NCBI RefSeq assembly: GCF_000003605.2
Contig: NW_003137821.1
Coordinates: 1,379,549 to 1,424,264 of the forward strand
DNA: 44,716 bases
Direction: 5' to 3'
Source of the DNA: Saccoglossus kowalevskii
Lineage: Eukaryota; Hemichordata; Enteropneusta; Harrimaniidae
This document shows positions 24,501 to 33,800 of this stretch, one piece after another (the first letter of the stretch is position 1; each line of letters opens with the position of its first letter). Made by a program: the position numbers and the translations under genes. The notes beneath the pieces were generated by a model. It worked only from the letters and a program-made list of their open reading frames with translations, ran no database searches and was not told the DNA's origin.

Positions 24501-25038
24501 AACTCCGCTAAATCACAAATATTTCTATCAGTGAAAATTGAATGGTTTACTGCTTATCTCGAGTATACATGCATTCAATGTATAGCTCATAAGTTACTGT
24601 TGAATTCTGGGAATTTATGTTTTCTCTATTGTCACTGAGGTTTAGAAATAGAAAACAAAATTCTGAAAATCCCCTCCATGGTTAGTACTGTAATAGCATT
24701 TTTTTTCACTGGCATTCAATTTCTCTATTTTGATGTTTTAGCAATTTCACTGGGTTTTAAGTTCATGAACTTGGCAGTTAAACAATGAGTTCACATGAAT
24801 TTAAATTAGCAAATTTGGCTAATCTGCGACAATTGCGTGATTTAAAACTAGTTAATAATTAATGTGTTTACAGTATGTAATTTATGACAAATCTGAAAAT
24901 AAATTACGTCAAATCAATTCCAGCTAAAATAATGTAATTATTTATTTTTTTCCAGGCGAGCACTGTGAGGAATATGTGAAGCAGTTCGAAGACATCTTTG
25001 GTTCGGAAAGTTTCATGATCGTCACAGCAGCATCCTGA
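9531..25038 (+). CDS. RMC1: RMC1: regulator of MON1-CCZ1 (C18orf8/Mic1), complete
   Basis: Eighteen GT-AG exons keep frame: 9531-9635, 10297-10373, 10924-11065, 11601-11687, 11862-11933, 12481-12549, 12947-13050, 14433-14522, 14870-14939, 15504-15539, 16649-16817, 17730-17842, 19964-20140, 20322-20426, 20797-20874, 22237-22410, 23474-23699 and 24956-25038 (TGA). The product is 658 residues, against about 657 in human. Matches to the vertebrate protein run throughout, for example VFFDE at the start, GATGVVVKGPD, FALNVVDNL, WIVFQP, MDFLL and CKMVILSVC, and are strongest in the C-terminal half (QFLQYHVLSDSKPLACL, PPAHQL, ANEEIVEVLLSKHQ). The N-terminal half is a beta-propeller and the C-terminal half the helical Mic1 domain. 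RMC1 is a subunit of the metazoan MON1-CCZ1 complex that activates Rab7 on late endosomes and lysosomes. Several introns carry MITEs and intron 12 a satellite array. No canonical AATAAA was seen near the stop. Confidence 0.97.
10217..10244. repeat. (ACAG)n microsatellite
   Basis: About seven tandem ACAG units in RMC1 intron 1, about 50 bp upstream of the exon 2 acceptor. Confidence 0.9.
10449..10635. mobile_element. Inverted-repeat element in RMC1 intron 2
   Basis: CTGGTCGCTTGCAGCCCTGG at the left is nearly the reverse complement of CCAGGGCCGCAAGTGACCAG at the right (two mismatches). The interior shows no coding sequence. It is probably a MITE of about 187 bp, but no second copy or target duplication was found. 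Confidence 0.5.
11967..12373. mobile_element. MITE in RMC1 intron 5 (about 405 bp)
   Basis: The left end reads CAGGGTTTCATGAAGGCATA and the reverse complement of the right end CAGGTTTTATGAAGGCATTA. Both continue into AATTTGTTTTAT and an AT-rich TTTATAAATAT stretch, giving inverted repeats of about 50 bp. There is no obvious target duplication. The CAGG ends recall hAT elements, but assignment is uncertain. Confidence 0.65.
15785..15960. repeat. Relic of the 36304-36510 MITE family
   Basis: AAATAAAGTAAATTATCA, the ATAATGAGATAATTGATACT segment and CATTGAGTCAAAT-CTGCTAAAATGG-like sequence match the element at 36304-36510 in order. The ends are eroded, so limits are approximate. It lies in RMC1 intron 10. 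Confidence 0.6.
16330..16509. mobile_element. TA-flanked MITE in RMC1 intron 10 (180 bp)
   Basis: Bounded by TA dinucleotides. The left end is CCGTAAAATCTGTATTAGAA and the reverse complement of the right end is CTGTAAAATCTGTTTTAGAA. The subterminal AGAAGCCGCATCCC word recurs inside as AGAAGTCGCATCCC. The TA duplication and CYGTA end point to a Tc1/mariner-type transposase acting in trans. Confidence 0.78.
17909..17943. repeat. (GTGC)n-like microsatellite
   Basis: GTGTGTCTGTGCGTGTGTGC runs into GTGCGTGCGTGCGTCC immediately before the satellite array in RMC1 intron 12. Confidence 0.8.
17941..19080. repeat. Hairpin-bearing satellite array in RMC1 intron 12
   Basis: At least eight copies of a degenerate unit recur at about 120-155 bp spacing, each marked by AAAATGGCCGA-like sequence near 18050, 18173, 18325, 18467, 18608, 18763, 18915 and 19047. 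Two unit types alternate, one followed by GGCCATTTTTGTG and the other by GGCCATTTTGTTTTAATGA, so the higher-order period is about 285-305 bp. AAAATGGCC and GGCCATTTT form a stem within each full unit. Shared words include GATGGATTTTGTTCAAACTT, GATGCACATCATTT and TATCTCTGACTTG. The head CGTCCGGACCTGTATCTAAG is shared with the array near 36840. Confidence 0.85.
19828..19867. repeat. Short dispersed repeat (partner at 42664)
   Basis: TTTGCATACTGA followed by TGGCCGCCATCTTTTCTTTT matches TTTGCATACTGAAAACTGG-CGGCTATCTTTCTTTTT at 42664-42705. The full extent of the parent element is unknown. Confidence 0.45.
21105..21119. repeat. Poly-G tract (15 G)
   Basis: An uninterrupted G run in RMC1 intron 15. 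A similar run of 14 G lies at 44424-44437. Confidence 0.9.
21171..21383. mobile_element. CTGTAGAATAC MITE family, copy 1 (213 bp)
   Basis: TA-flanked. The left end is CTGTAGAATACTTTATTTTC and the reverse complement of the right end is CTGTGGAATACTTTATTTTC, and both continue toward GGAATT and TTTTCGCT. Copies 2 and 3 are at 25686-25893 and 35372-35567 and share the interior (TATATTTTACATT, CAAAAATC-GTGAAAATAAATTCCA). It lies in RMC1 intron 15. Confidence 0.85.
22495..22863. mobile_element. TA-flanked MITE in RMC1 intron 16 (369 bp)
   Basis: Flanked by TA. The left end is CTGTAAAAATCCTAATTGAG and the reverse complement of the right end is CCGTATAATCATAATTGACG, and both continue into GCAGCGGCTTC / GCCACAGCTC. 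A subterminal GGTGYRGCTTATATT word occurs twice near the right half. No coding sequence is visible. Confidence 0.7.
23718..23765. repeat. Tandem CACATGAYTGTC repeat
   Basis: ACTGTCACATGATTGTCATG and ACTGCCACATGACTGTCACA lie head to tail directly after exon 17 of RMC1, giving four or five CACATGA/CATGTGA sites. Confidence 0.75.
23804..24235. mobile_element. Long-TIR element with perfect 8-bp duplication (432 bp)
   Basis: The two ends are inverted copies of each other for about 100 bp: the left reads TAGACTTGCTTGCAGTCTGT and the right ends ACAGACTGCAAGCAAGTCTA. Identical AGAAGCGA octamers flank it at 23796-23803 and 24236-24243. An 8-bp duplication with long inverted repeats fits hAT, P or Mutator-like elements, and no transposase is encoded. 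It lies in RMC1 intron 17. Open frames on both strands here come from the inverted repeat and are not genes. Confidence 0.85.
24688..24873. mobile_element. TA-flanked MITE in RMC1 intron 17 (186 bp)
   Basis: It begins CTGTAATAGCATT after TA and ends AATTAATGTGTTTACAG before TA. Its terminal repeats are imperfect, but a shorter relative at 40501-40621 shares CTATTTTGATGTTTT-AGCAA near the left and ACTAGT-AATAATTAATG at the right end. Confidence 0.65.
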
Positions 25039-25196
25039 AAATTAGCCGGCTGGGAGGAATTTATACACATGTAGTCTGTAGAAATCTCATCATTTCAAAT
25101 TACCATTTTTTACATTGTATCAATACACAGCAGTTTAATGGTTGTTTCTTTGTTGCATTGTACACGGTTTCATTGAAGCCAACTTAAATACAAATA

Positions 25197-25333
25197 CCAT
25201 ATTTGCTTAAATAGTAGCGCATTCACTTATGTATTGAATTACAGAGATGTGTCAAGGTACAAAGTAAGTAATATTTTATTATAACAAATGTAATTTTGAA
25301 ATTCGAGATGCGCTTCCAATGAAGCCAATACGG
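25197..25333. mobile_element. TA-flanked MITE just after RMC1 (137 bp)
   Basis: Flanked by TA. The left end is CCATATTTGCTTAAATAGTA followed by GCGCAT, and the reverse complement of the right end is CCGTATTGGCTTCATTGGAA followed by GCGCAT. It starts 158 bp after the RMC1 stop, so it may lie in the 3' UTR. Confidence 0.7.
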
Positions 25334-25449
25334 TATTCCGAAAATAATATTCAATTCAATTATATGGTACTTTTGCACCACCAATTATACTGTATATGCT
25401 CTATTTGTAGTACAAGCGATTTATGCTGAGAAGTACGCCAATGTATTAA

Positions 25450-25602
25450 AGCGGGGGAGTCGTCACCCACGCATGCGCCAGATGGCCATAGCGTGTCATT
25501 GTTTACAAACAAGCGTCTACCCATGAGCCTTTGCATTTTAGCGTGTGTTATCGTCGCTTGGGACTCAATTCCCATGCGTGTGCAGGTGACAACCCTCTCG
25601 CT
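25450..25602. mobile_element. TTAA-flanked MITE, copy 2 (153 bp)
   Basis: TTAA at 25446-25449 and 25603-25606. The sequence is collinear with copy 1 at 1963-2118 over its whole length (for example GCGTGTCATTGTTTACAAAC, AAGCGTCTACCCAT and CGCTTGGGACTCAATTCCC), with terminal GGAGTCGTCACC inverted repeats. Confidence 0.87.
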
Positions 25603-25685
25603 TTAAGTAATAATCTAATATTACAATTTTTGGTTTATGTGTTCTTCCTCCAGAGTTGCATTTCTACTAGAGCAAATATGGTATA

Positions 25686-25893
25686 CTGTAGAATACTTAA
25701 TTTTCACTTGGAATTAATTTTCGTTATTTTCGCTGAAGGAATGATTCAGTTTAAATAAAATCTAGCGAACATAACATTTTTTCCTATATTTTACATTAAA
25801 TTTGTCAAAAATCTGAGAAAATAAATTCCATACAAAATACCCAGAAGTCTTTTCAGCGAAAATTAATTCCAGCTAAAATAAAGTATTTTACAG
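25686..25893. mobile_element. CTGTAGAATAC MITE family, copy 2 (208 bp)
   Basis: TA-flanked. It begins CTGTAGAATACTTAATTTTC and ends AAAATAAAGTATTTTACAG. The interior matches copies at 21171 and 35372, including TTTTCAGCGAAAATTAATTC. Confidence 0.87.
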
Positions 25894-26352
25894 TACAACA
25901 TGAATGGTTATATCTTATCAAAAGTGATAATATTTTACTAAATATATCTTTTATTCACACACCTAACCATCATTTTTTTAATCTCTCTGAATGGTAAATT
26001 TACAAATAATGCCTAATCTGCCAAGGTATTAGAAATGTTGAATGTCCAAATATTGCTATGTTTACACTCATCGGATTACAGTTAACAATCAAGATAACTG
26101 CCTTAACAAAGCTTCTTCAAATTCCTCCTCTGGCCATCCAATTAAATATATGAATATGTAATATATGAATTGGGTTTTGGAGTTCCATGAATGGGAACAT
26201 AATATAGTGTAAATGAAGTACACTATGCATGTACTAGTATTTTGAGTGATTTCAGATTAGTAATGGTTTGCTGTTATAGGAAGTATGGATTTCTGTTTCA
26301 GGTCACACTATGATTTATTGGAGAAATGTCGCTAAATTATTTATTAAGGTTA

Positions 26353-26720
26353 ATTGACCATTTTCCGTTCACTGCGAGAATCGCGCGTTATGCGTGAAAT
26401 CGAACGTAAAAACAGGACAAACAAAGGTCATAGCGTCGTTCTGTCGTCAAACATCGCGTGGGATTCAACAAACGCGAAAATATTTTGGGGACATTTCCAT
26501 GCTTAGTAATGTGCTGTACACATTTGATGATAGGCAATTTCGATTAAGTAAGGGTATTCAAAAGCAATATTCCTCTGTCGAAGATCGGCTGGTCGATGTG
26601 AGCTACGAAACAAAGAAACTCGAATTTCAAAATCAAATCGTTCGATTTTTGCGGCAGACGTTTGACGCGCGTCTTACATGCATCTCGTGAGATCTCGCAA
26701 TTGTACGGAAAATCATCTAT
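26353..26720. mobile_element. 367-bp family MITE, copy 2
   Basis: Full-length copy, highly similar to 41472-41838 from end to end (for example GGTATTC, AGCAATATTCCTCTGT, CGATTTTTGCGGCAGACG). The ends are inverted repeats: ACCATTTTCCGTTCACTGCG at the left and, reverse complemented, ATGATTTTCCGTACAATTGC at the right. A 98-residue open frame at 26394-26690 lies wholly inside and is broken in the other copies, so it is not a conserved protein. Confidence 0.88.
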
Positions 26721-26891
26721 TATTAAAGCTAATAGTTTGCTATTTGTTTTGTTAAAAGTACATCTCCAATACAAGTGTAGACAGACTTGTGTTAAAGTAG
26801 CACTGTAGTCACAACTGCACTTTAATTGATAGGTCTCCCACAGCATGATTGTTTGCGTATTGATAGTGGCCAGTTTTCAGATTTGCTTTAA

Positions 26892-27313
26892 AGGGCGGTG
26901 GTCGTCGAGCTGCGCATGTGCGACATTTTGTTGATAAACATTGATTTTCCCACAATTCAATGTGCTCTTCTATTGGAAATCACAAGTATGAAGTTTGACC
27001 TGGGCGGGACTATAATAATATAATAATAATGAATTTATTGCATCCTTAGAAATAGTTTCCATTGGTTGACAACAATAACATATTAGTAATAATGTACAAT
27101 ACAGGTGTACATATAAAACTACTTGCACTAATTACCACTGGTGATTCCTTCGATACTTTCCAATAATAAAAAAAAAATACCTAATTATGATAGCTTTGTA
27201 CCGTTTCAGTTTGTACTTGTTGATCTGCGCAACAGTCAAAGTCGCAATCTTTGTTTACCGGTGTATGAGACCCATATAATCTCGCGCATGCGTGGCACGA
27301 CGACTACTGCCCC
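26892..27313. mobile_element. Longer TTAA-flanked MITE (422 bp)
   Basis: TTAA at 26888-26891 and 27314-27317. The left end is AGGGCGGTGGTCGTCGAGC and the reverse complement of the right end is GGGGCAGTAGTCGTCGTGCC, both leading into CGCATG-GCG. The termini resemble the 155-bp TTAA family (GTCGTC core) but the interior is unrelated and includes an ATAATAATAATGAATTTATT stretch. Confidence 0.82.
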
Positions 27314-28639
27314 TTAAAGAGAGTTTCATATTTACATGCTAGTTTCAAACAGTTGTCAGAATTATGAATGCAGTATATGTATTAACATATAATATTGTTA
27401 TGTAAATTAGCTGCAACATAACGCTATGTCCCCAGAAGAACCCATTGTACGATTTGCCTTTTACAGTCCAAAATGTATTGCAAATTTGTTTTCAATTTTT
27501 GGTTTTCGATTATTTTGTGATTTCTGAATTGAGTGACTAATATATAATATGAATATCACATAACTGTGCAATATTTGTGTGAATTTATTTATAAATTATT
27601 GTTTAATTTTTTTTTTTATTTATATCCTTTTTTGCTTCAACATTCTTCTAATCCTTTGTGATACTTGAAAGTTGTGGCAAGTTGTTCACCAGCTATTTTT
27701 GAAAACACTTTAAATCTCTGCACTGAAGTTCAGCAATATTGTAGCTGTCACTGGTATGACTGTCAGGGACCCTACAAAATATTGGTACATGTATCACCAG
27801 CCACGGTATGCTGAAATTTACCAATCAATAGATTGCAACTTTTTGATTGCGTAGAACATAAAGGAGTTAATTCAGATAATTCTGAGATAAAAATATGAAT
27901 CTCAAAATATGGGACTTTTATTTCTGAAATTAGTAAGGCAGTTATGGTGGATTGTCAGATTCAGATTTCATCAACCGATTGTTGACCTCCACTCTGACAT
28001 TGTAAATACTATAGTGTTCAATTTTGATTATTGAAATGTACATATCACATTGATATTTGTAAATAAAGATTATACTTATTAACTGTCTTTTAGCATTAAC
28101 TGTCTGATTGTTTTTCAATGAAATTGAATGATTCTTGTTCATGTGACCTTTTTTTGCCTAGGTGAGGACAATCTGCTGTATTGTATGTATGCAAACTCAT
28201 TTAATTTCATGTGTTTTTATTTAGATTATGACATTTCTCAGTATCATAATTGTCTTATGGAAAACACTGGTCACCTGTATCTTGCATCTTCTATCAAGCA
28301 GTGACAGATGCGACAAATTGTGCATAAAAACACCAGTTGTGGAACAATGTTATAATACTTCAATAGTTGTGGGCAGTGTTAACACTGGTGTGCCGAGCAC
28401 AATTCCCTCTGCCTGGGGTTGTAAATGTTCTACTGATATCATTGGAATCACTTGATGAGAATTTTTGTGAGATTTGGTATGTACATAGGTGGTTGTCGTA
28501 ATCCACATACCCAATAAGGGTTCGGCTGAAAGTATGTTTTTTTATATACAATCCATTAAAACCAATAGAGGTGCATGTGGCCACAGTTATTAGAAGAAAA
28601 TGTTTACTGCTAAATGTAAATACAGTGTTATGTTAAACA

Positions 28640-29600
28640 AAAAACTTTCAACAAATTTATTGAGAACAATTTTGAGAATGTTAATGAAGCAATTAATATT
28701 CTAGTCAATACTGCAGACGATAGACAAGTTTCAAGTTGTGGTGCCATCAGTTGGTTTCCATGCAAGAAATGGGGGTTGATTTCTAACTTCTGTAATTGTT
28801 TTGTTTCCTAGGTTCCTGGCATTCTGATGAGCTATCAAACATTTATGCTACAAAATCACCCCCTTCCCTACGCAGACGGAAATGATTACGCATATTTCTA
28901 AGGACATGGCTGAGCTCACAACTTGTCAATTGTCTGAAAAAAAATTCACAAAAAAAAAATTATAAAAAGGTTCAGATATTATTTTTATACTATCGAAAAT
29001 ATTATAAAATTGCATTCGCAATAAGAAAAGGAATTTTAAGAGTTTGTTGATTAATCGATTGGAGTTGTTTGGCAAGGTACTGGTCATTGCGTAACAAATT
29101 ACAAGCAAACTATGTTTCTCAGAACACAAACAAGCTCCAGTCGCTGCCAAAGTTCTACTTGGCTGAGCACTTTGAAAATTTTTATAACCATGGCAACATC
29201 ATTAACAAAAAAATTTAGAAAGAATTTACTAATTCTTTAATGTGAACTGTTTTTAAATCAGACTTAATGCAATTGAAGAAATTATTGATGCTATTAAAAA
29301 TCTGAAAAACACAAAATCTTCTGGTGATAGAATCACAAATGAAATGATAAAAGTTAGTAATGCCTTTTTAAATTTAAACTTTTGGCTAGTAGTATGTTCT
29401 TATCACAATAAAATATTATTTCTACTGCCTTGTATAAATGGAGTGATAAATTGGACTCTAGTGATTATAATTGCAGTTTTTTAATTCCTTATTTTTTAAT
29501 TATTAACCAGCATTTTAAATAAAATCGTGTATAATACATCAAATTCTAAAAATGATTTAAAAAAAAAATGAATTCCTTTTGTAGTAAATTGTACTCCCAT
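28640..29600 (+). pseudogene. Decayed non-LTR retrotransposon (reverse transcriptase fragment)
   Basis: The clearest part, about 29269-29391, reads AIEEIIDAIKNLKNTKSSGD then RITNEMIK, the start of the reverse transcriptase domain of CR1/jockey/RTE-type LINEs, where LK..KS.G.D.I.NEMIK is typical. After frame changes, LYKWSDKLDSSDYN (about 29431) and ILNKIVYN (about 29513) continue the expected order. Upstream, FENVNEAINILVNTADD and LAEHFENFYNHGN look like the linker before the domain. Frameshifts and stops show that it is dead. The outer limits are approximate. Confidence 0.7.
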
Positions 29601-30666
29601 CCTTAATATTGACTTAAAAAAAGTTGGGGGTCACCAGCTTAATTTTTGTGAAAATGGTGGATGTATGCTTTTACCATATGGTTCTATGTCAGAGATAATA
29701 TGCCATATCTTTAATTGTAGTCTGGTGACATGGGCTGAAAGCATCTCTAGTTAACGGCTGCATGTCATTTTACATAAAAAAGTGATGTTTTACTTTTATT
29801 TTTTTTTTGTAATACACCTACACTGTAAAATGAAGTACAAATAGGCTTTTTTTTAGGTCTGTTTCATGAAAATTGTAAAAAATCTAAAAAAACAAAAAAA
29901 TTTTTATTTTGGGTTTCAACCCTGAACCCCCTTCCATTGTGTTGTGGGTATAACAGCACATCACATCTTCAGGGCAATGTAACTTGAAGAGAATGTCACC
30001 ATGTTTCAAAGAGTTTCATTTGCTTGATGAGCCATCATTGTCTTGTTCTTTGCAGACATCATCCCTTGTTGTCAATATGTGTATGTAAAATTAACTTAAA
30101 CTTGTCAATAAAACATATTAATTCTGTAATAAAAAAAATATTGGACAGATTTTAGAGAAAACAAAAAAGTCACAATATTGAAAACAAATTTAGTTAATTA
30201 GTTTGTTAAGTGATTACTTCACTGGGATGGAGCAACTTGAAAGAGTAATGGTAAAAATGGTGAAGGAAATTTACTTTGGACTTATGTATTTTTCAAAAGT
30301 GTAATAAAGATATTATTAATTTACACTGGTACACGAGTTTTATCTAGTACTTTGGAGGGAAAACAACTCTTTAACTCAATACTGAGGATGCATGTTTTGT
30401 CCATTTTTGGTGTTCCACAAAATTGTCATCAAATTATATTATAGTTTGTCAGTTTTCTTTTTTTGCTTAGCTTCCGTGTGTACCAATGAGTCAAGAACTA
30501 AACTATAGTTTTTCTTAAGTCAACGGATTTTCTGGAATTATTTCGGCCACTTTAAATCAAAATACAAACACTTGACGTTTTTTCCCAATGGTAAAACTAA
30601 TCTCTCGACAAAGCGCCACCCGAAGGTAAAAATGGGAAAACCCCCCTCTTCCACATCACGACGGGT

Positions 30667-30690
30667 CACGTGATGAATCCAAAATGGCGG
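30667..30690 (+). promoter_or_regulatory. E-box and YY1-like motif upstream of ARFGEF
   Basis: CACGTG (30667-30672, inside GGTCACGTGATG) is followed 8 bp later by AAAATGGCGG (30681-30690), close to the YY1 consensus AAnATGGCGGC usually found near transcription starts. Both lie about 120-140 bp before the start codon. If transcription begins upstream, two short upstream frames result, ATG at 30673 (21 codons plus stop) and ATG at 30684 (7 codons plus stop). Confidence 0.4.
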
Positions 30691-30808
30691 ATGCCAGGTT
30701 GGTTTGATGACACGGATACCTTTCGTTTGATTCTGTGATTTTCCCTGGCTTGTGACTTCGTTTTGGGAGTTCCCGCACCCAGGGCTCCAGTAATGTGTTG
30801 AAGACATT

Positions 30809-33800
30809 ATGCGCAATACACATACAACAAGCGACATGTTTTTGAGACGGGCGCTGGAGAAAATTCTCGCCGACAAGGAAACTAAGAAATCGTACAACTC
30901 ACAGCTGAGAAAGGCTTGTGAAAATGCACTGGGTTAGTATTTTTTAATACAATTATAACAATTTAATACATGTATGTCCTGTTGGTGGTGGGTCTATCAT
31001 GTAAATGTAATCGGTAGTGTCACTTCAAGTCATTGCCGTGAAGTAGGTGTTACTATTACTACCGCGTACTCTTTACGATCGCTCCAGATTACAGACAAGC
31101 GCGGCATACGTAAGGTAAATAGTGCGATCGTTCCATTCATTTCGTATGTATACCGGGTCATCAACTCGAAGACATCGTTGTACGTATTGTTCATTTCAAT
31201 GGGAAGGCGTAACTCGCAATTATAAATCGCGAGTCACAGATGTCAACGTAGGTGTACTGTTAAATACATAATACATTGACCAAATTATTACATTTACAAT
31301 CCCGTGTAAATGAAAGAGGACACACCCGGTATGTGGCATTTTGTAATTCGAAATTTACCAACAATAAATTGAATAATATTTTGCTATCGATTATTAAAAT
31401 ATATTGTCTCAATATTTACTTGATGCGACAACTTAACATTTACTTTTAATACTGTATTTTGAATTTGACCTCTGCGCACAGTATAGTCCCATTTTGTTCG
31501 TGAATCATACTACACACCCGATACCGGTGACACGTGTAAATACTGCCAGTGAGTTGAGATGCAATCTATGAACTTCAGTCGACTTTGTATATCAAAATAA
31601 CTTGTTACTAAATGCCTGTTATTCATATCCATCTATAGATAGTTGTCAACATTTGAATTCTCGATCATAACATTTCCATTAAACTACTTTTAAAATTTAT
31701 TTCAATGAATTAAATTAAGTGGCTAATTTTATTTATATGACGCAGACAAGTAGTAATAAATAAGTTGAAGGGATTTATGTACATGTATTCATAAAAAAAT
31801 AATAGTGAATAGGACAGTAGAACACAATGAATACAGTTGACTTTGTTGTTTCCAGTTGACATGTCCATATGTCTATTGACCTTTTGACCTGCATTCACCT
31901 GTTAACAAATTTGTTCAGGATTCAAACAGATAATTAAAAAAAAAGCTATGAATTATCAGACAGTATCTACAGTACATGTATCTTAATTATTGATTAACAA
32001 ATTGATTTGTCATTGTATTCTTGTATTTTTAGTCATTATCTCTGTGATCTAGACTGTGTTACCCCATTTTCAAATATTAGTATTTTTCTGAGAGGTGATA
32101 TTGATTGTCCCTGTTGTGTCTCCTGACGTTTTTTTGTGTGTCAAAATTGCAAAATTTGGGCTTGTGTTGACTGGAGATTACAGATACCATGCATTTTTGC
32201 CACAGAAACCATATTCCTCATCGAATCTGTGACACACCCACCCAAGATAGGAGCTGGCTCCTTTTTGTTGTTCACTCTAAAGTAGTGTATAAAATCATGA
32301 TAATGATTACCTGCACAACAACCATTACGGTCTTTATTTGCTATAGTTTTCACTTACCTCAAAGCCCTTGAATCTCAGAGACAAGATTTAATTTTACGTA
32401 ATTTGACTGATTTACTCAAAATATGGTTAATTAATATTGCATAGTGCATTTCTAAGTATATGTACTGCATTCATGTACTGGTTCACTTAATGCATCACCA
32501 CCAGAGATGCGCCTTATTCTTCATGGCACATGTAACAACACAGTTCATCTAAGGGTCAATGTACACTCCATTCGCTAGTACTGTATTTGCTCTATTTTAG
32601 CCAGTGCGGAAATAAACTGATTATGAAAACCATCAGTACAATTGTATTTAACCTAATCTCTCTACCCTCTAAAAATGTTTTTTGGAATCATAAAATTACA
32701 AGCTAACACTTCACTCAATAAATTTTTGTTCTTCTCTTTGTTAATTTACGACCAACGAAACATATTTTCCAATTAGCTTGACCAAATTTAAAAAAAAAGT
32801 AAGGAAAAAATTGTTTATTTTGTGAGACAAAAAGATATTAGTATGTGGTTGAAAGTTTTGGGGCCCAAATTTGCTTTTAAAATTGTTGAGCCTTGATTCT
32901 TCAAAGTAGCTACAACAATGAGATATTAGTTTGGTTTCTAATCTCTTCATTTGTAAAGTTAACTCAGGATAAATATAACAAATTTGTAGATGATAATGAA
33001 ATCAAGTTATAAATTTTGAATTATTTACAGATTTAGAATTATGTAACTAAAAGTAATGCAACAATCTTGAGTAACAATGGTTTTTTTTTTTTTTTTTGGT
33101 TTCTGTTGAAGGTCATTTAAACACAAGTTTGTATTTGAACATGCAGCCATGTTGTCTTAGTATTGTTTCATTTGGATTTGTAGTATAACATGTCGGTGGA
33201 GATCATTGGGGTAGAACAAAGTACATTCTAACCAATATATACAAATCTCTTGATTTCATAACTCATAGTCATTGAAATAGCACCAGTATTCCCAGGGGGT
33301 GTTTTTCATTTATGGGGTATGTTTTATGACAACAAATAGCTTGACACTCGAGATTTAATGCCCTCCATGTAGTACTACCAATCTTGAATAACTTTAGCAA
33401 AATGTTCCAAATAAGTAAACAAAATGTATTATCCAGGCGAGTCAGTTACGAGAGTGAGCCACATGCTTCTGTATTTTTGAAGTTAGAAATAAACTACTGG
33501 TAAGTAGCCAGGAAGTAGTTGAACAATACCAACATTTTAGTTAAAAGTTGTAGTTTAATAAAAACTTCATTTTCTAGGGTGCATGGGGCACCCTAGCCCA
33601 CCTGTCATTGTTGAAGTGAGTTAACCTCCCTCCCCTTCCTCTAGGTTGGTATATTTCTACTGTTGATTTTAGTACAGTGTTCACACGAGGAATTAAATGT
33701 GGAACTATAGAGACTCTAATAATATTTTATTCCCCTTATAGTCAAGACTCAAATGTTTATTATTGTTTTTCTTGTATTTTTGTGAGACAATTTCGTCTCA

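Larger units (their letters stand above)
25039..30808. other. Intergenic region between RMC1 and ARFGEF
   Basis: No supported host gene in about 5.8 kb. The first 3 kb is packed with five MITEs in tandem order (25197, 25450, 25686, 26353, 26892). A decayed LINE lies at about 28640-29600 and the ARFGEF promoter just before 30809. A 75-residue open frame at 28228-28455 with a hydrophobic start and several Cys has no recognisable relatives and no splice support, so it is not called. Confidence 0.55.

Noticed and set aside
26394..26690. 98-residue open frame on the + strand
   Set aside because: It lies wholly inside a MITE copy and the frame is interrupted in the near-identical copy at 41472-41838.
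28228..28455. 75-residue frame with hydrophobic N-terminus and several Cys, like a small secreted peptide
   Set aside because: No splice or promoter context, no second exon and no recognisable family; hydrophobic AT-rich frames of this length are common by chance here.
30538..30897. 119-residue frame on the - strand
   Set aside because: It is the antisense of ARFGEF exon 1 and its upstream region, whose + strand product is clearly conserved.
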